DNA of 8,390 nucleotides, taken from an uncultured Prevotella sp. (lineage in GTDB: Bacteria; Bacteroidota; Bacteroidia; Bacteroidales; Bacteroidaceae). The position numbers were made by a program, and so were the translations under genes. Below the pieces are notes generated by a model. The model was given only the letters and a program-made list of their open reading frames with translations, searched no databases and was not told where the DNA came from. The stretch covers positions 1-8,390 of the forward strand of contig URFI01000095.1 in the NCBI GenBank assembly GCA_900547085.1. The letters are read 5' to 3'. Shown here one piece after another: positions 7,482 to 8,390 of this stretch. Each line of letters starts with the position of its first letter. Within the stretch, counting starts at the first letter, position 1.

Positions 7482-7512
7482 AAAAAACCATCACTCACGA
7501 GGAGTGATGGTT
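7482..7512 (-). terminator. Intrinsic terminator of the small lipoprotein gene
   Basis: A perfect 11-bp stem (7486-7496 with 7502-7512) closes a 5-base loop. In minus-strand RNA it is followed by six T residues (7487 down to 7482), the classic intrinsic terminator form. It sits 25 bases after the stop codon of the minus-strand gene. On the + strand only a broken T-rich stretch follows, so it may also help end carB transcripts, though less well. Confidence 0.8.
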
Positions 7513-7537
7513 GTTCTCTCAATTTTGTTCGTATTGA

Positions 7538-7750
7538 TTACTGAGCCTGAGCTACAGAGTCAACTGCTTCAGTAACAGAGTCAACAGCAGCAGCAGCTGT
7601 AGAGTCAGCAGCTTCCATTGTAGAATCTACTACAGAGTCAGCGGTTGCTTCCAAAGAGTCAACGGCAGCTTCTGTCTGAGATGTTTTGTTACCACAAGAT
7701 GCGAATGAGATAGCTGCTACAGCTACGAACATTAAAACTAATTTCTTCAT
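7538..7750 (-). CDS. Small acidic Ala/Asp/Ser-rich lipoprotein, function unknown
   Basis: A 70-residue protein. Residues 1-19 are a lipoprotein signal peptide (MKKLVLMF, hydrophobic Ala/Val stretch, lipobox FASC with Cys19 as the anchor). The mature 52 residues contain almost only Ala, Asp, Ser, Val, Thr and Glu, with no aromatic residue and a single Lys (22). Asp-Ser pairs occur at 31, 38, 42, 49, 57 and 64, steps of mainly 7 or 4 residues, so a single amphipathic helix or coiled coil with an acidic stripe is likely. The DNA shows matching degenerate repeats (AGAGTCAAC-like). Such low-complexity lipoproteins are common in Bacteroidetes, but I recognise no functional family. The gene has its own promoter and terminator, converges on carB and diverges from the mtaB-like gene, so it appears to be a stand-alone unit. 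The signal peptide and regulatory signals make it a credible gene despite its size. Confidence 0.8.
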   Translation of the reverse strand: MKKLVLMFVAVAAISFASCGNKTSQTEAAVDSLEATADSVVDSTMEAADSTAAAAVDSVTEAVDSVAQAQ

Positions 7751-7800
7751 TTCTTTGCTTTTTAAATCTGTAAAACAATCATTTGTTTATTAAAACATTG

Positions 7801-7829
7801 CAAAGGTAAGGCTTTTTTTCATACCCAAT
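7801..7829 (-). promoter_or_regulatory. Probable promoter of the small lipoprotein gene
   Basis: On the minus strand TACCTTTG (7808 to 7801) matches the Bacteroidetes -7 box TAnnTTTG exactly. The upstream element is weaker: ATTG (7829-7826) with a 17-base spacer. Transcription would start near 7790-7796, giving an AT-rich leader of about 40-45 bases before the ATG at 7750. The leader ends in an A-rich run (AAAAAGCAAAGAA), as is usual for translation starts in this phylum. Confidence 0.55.
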
Positions 7830-8008
7830 ACTATTTTTTAGTCTTTTTTTTGCTTCTGTTTGTAACTTTTCTGTAACTACCTGATAATCACTTGTTTGTA
7901 ATTGTTAAAAATATGTTAAATATTTGTAGCTTCTCATCGAGTTTGCAAAAATAGGGCATGAAATCGACAATTTGAATGCTCATGTACAGCCATCTGAACT
8001 TTTTTCTT

Positions 8009-8016
8009 TAATTTTG
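8009..8016 (+). promoter_or_regulatory. Probable -7 element of the mtaB-like gene
   Basis: TAATTTTG matches TAnnTTTG exactly and lies 23 bases before the ATG at 8040, implying a leader of about 15-20 bases. No TTTG is found at the expected -33 position (about 7985-7990), so support rests on the -7 box and its location. Apart from this site and the promoter facing the other way, the 289-base divergent intergenic region 7751-8039 is AT-rich and shows nothing else I can support. Confidence 0.5.
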
Positions 8017-8039
8017 CATACCATATTAAATAAGGTTAG

Positions 8040-8390
8040 ATGATTGATACAAGTGCTTTTCAAGGTAAAACCGCTTCCTATTATACACTGGGTTGTAAAC
8101 TAAATTTTTCAGAAACTTCTACGTTCGGAGAGATGCTCCAAGCGTTGGGCGTGCGTACCGTTGACAGAGGTGAGCGTGCCGACATCTGCCTCATTAACAC
8201 CTGTTCGGTCACCGAAGTTGCCGACCATAAATGCAGACAAGCCATTCGTAGGATGGTGCGAGAGAACCCTGGAGCGTTTATCATTGTCACCGGATGTTAT
8301 GCCCAACTCGAATCAGAAGCAGTGAGCAAGATACCGGGTGTGGACCTGGTTTTGGGCTCTAATGAGAAAGCCCACTTGGTGCAATATCTC
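8040..8390 (+). CDS. mtaB: tRNA methylthiotransferase, MiaB/MtaB family (5' part; continues past the window)
   Basis: The ATG at 8040 opens a frame that runs 117 codons to the window edge without a stop. The visible part is the N-terminal MTTase (UPF0004) domain of radical-SAM methylthiotransferases. Its three conserved Cys residues, which bind the auxiliary iron-sulfur cluster, are in LGCK (Cys19), NTCSVT (Cys55) and TGCYAQ (Cys86). The run TLGCKLNFSET is the form I associate with MtaB, which adds a methylthio group to threonylcarbamoyl-adenosine at position 37 of tRNAs decoding ANN codons. MiaB and RimO are relatives; MiaB usually reads TYGCQMN and RimO TLGCPKN, so MtaB is favoured. The radical-SAM CxxxCxxC motif and TRAM domain would lie outside the window. 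The start is supported by the -7 box at 8009-8016 and the MIDTSAFQGK lead directly before the domain. Confidence 0.88.
   Translation, partial: MIDTSAFQGKTASYYTLGCKLNFSETSTFGEMLQALGVRTVDRGERADICLINTCSVTEVADHKCRQAIRRMVRENPGAFIIVTGCYAQLESEAVSKIPGVDLVLGSNEKAHLVQYL

Noticed and set aside
7405..7498. Alternative pairing of GTGAGTG (7405-7411) with CACTCAC (7492-7498) as a terminator/antiterminator switch
   Set aside because: Only seven pairs form, they do not extend, and they compete with two much stronger hairpins, so a switch is not supported.
7946..7953. Minus-strand TATTTTTG as a second promoter for the small lipoprotein
   Set aside because: It matches the -7 consensus but no -33 box is at a suitable distance. 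It would give a leader of nearly 190 bases, and a better-placed promoter exists at 7801-7829.
8081..8306. Two minus-strand frames near the right edge
   Set aside because: They overlap the mtaB-like gene, whose conserved Cys motifs show that the + strand is the coding one.

Overview
The window reads as chromosomal DNA from a Bacteroidota member, most likely Bacteroidales (Prevotella/Bacteroides-like). The evidence is two promoters with a perfect Bacteroidetes-type -7 box (TAnnTTTG), one of them with a TTTG -33 box at the right spacing; A-rich translation leaders without strong Shine-Dalgarno sites; two lipoprotein signal peptides of the usual Bacteroidetes kind; and protein variants I associate with this phylum, namely a long PurF-like protein beside carAB and a eukaryote-like CarB. 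The genus cannot be fixed from this window.

Layout. Bases 1-159 hold no recognisable gene. From 160 to 1096 there is a self-contained unit: a strong promoter, an outer-membrane polysaccharide-export lipoprotein (Wza/BexD type, start at 221) and an intrinsic terminator. From 1149 to 7368 there is a tight three-gene operon on the + strand: a 628-residue PurF-like glutamine amidotransferase/phosphoribosyltransferase, then carA and carB. CarA and CarB make carbamoyl phosphate from glutamine, bicarbonate and ATP for pyrimidine and arginine synthesis. The PurF-like protein shares the substrates glutamine and PRPP with nucleotide synthesis, so the operon groups nitrogen-to-nucleotide entry steps.

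The most striking feature is that carB carries an in-frame TAA at codon 606 (5953-5955), where the family has a conserved Glu in NPETVSTD. The frame stays open and well conserved for 470 codons afterwards, giving a full-length 1076-codon gene with one nonsense codon. This is either a base error in the sequence, a very recent null mutation, or a site of readthrough.

Between carB and the convergent small gene lie two stacked hairpins. One is a long hairpin built from 8-base repeats; its three deviations from perfect symmetry all become G-U wobbles in the carB-sense RNA. The other is an 11-bp hairpin that terminates the minus-strand gene. That gene (7538-7750, minus) encodes a 70-residue acidic, Ala/Asp/Ser-rich lipoprotein. 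After a divergent intergenic region with promoters facing both ways, the window ends inside the 5' part of a MiaB-family tRNA methylthiotransferase gene (mtaB-like, 8040 to beyond 8390).

I see no CRISPR array, transposase, phage gene, tRNA or rRNA. Nothing here amounts to an obviously new multi-gene system. The items most worth checking are the carB nonsense codon, the octamer-repeat hairpin and the unusual active-site residues of the PurF-like protein.
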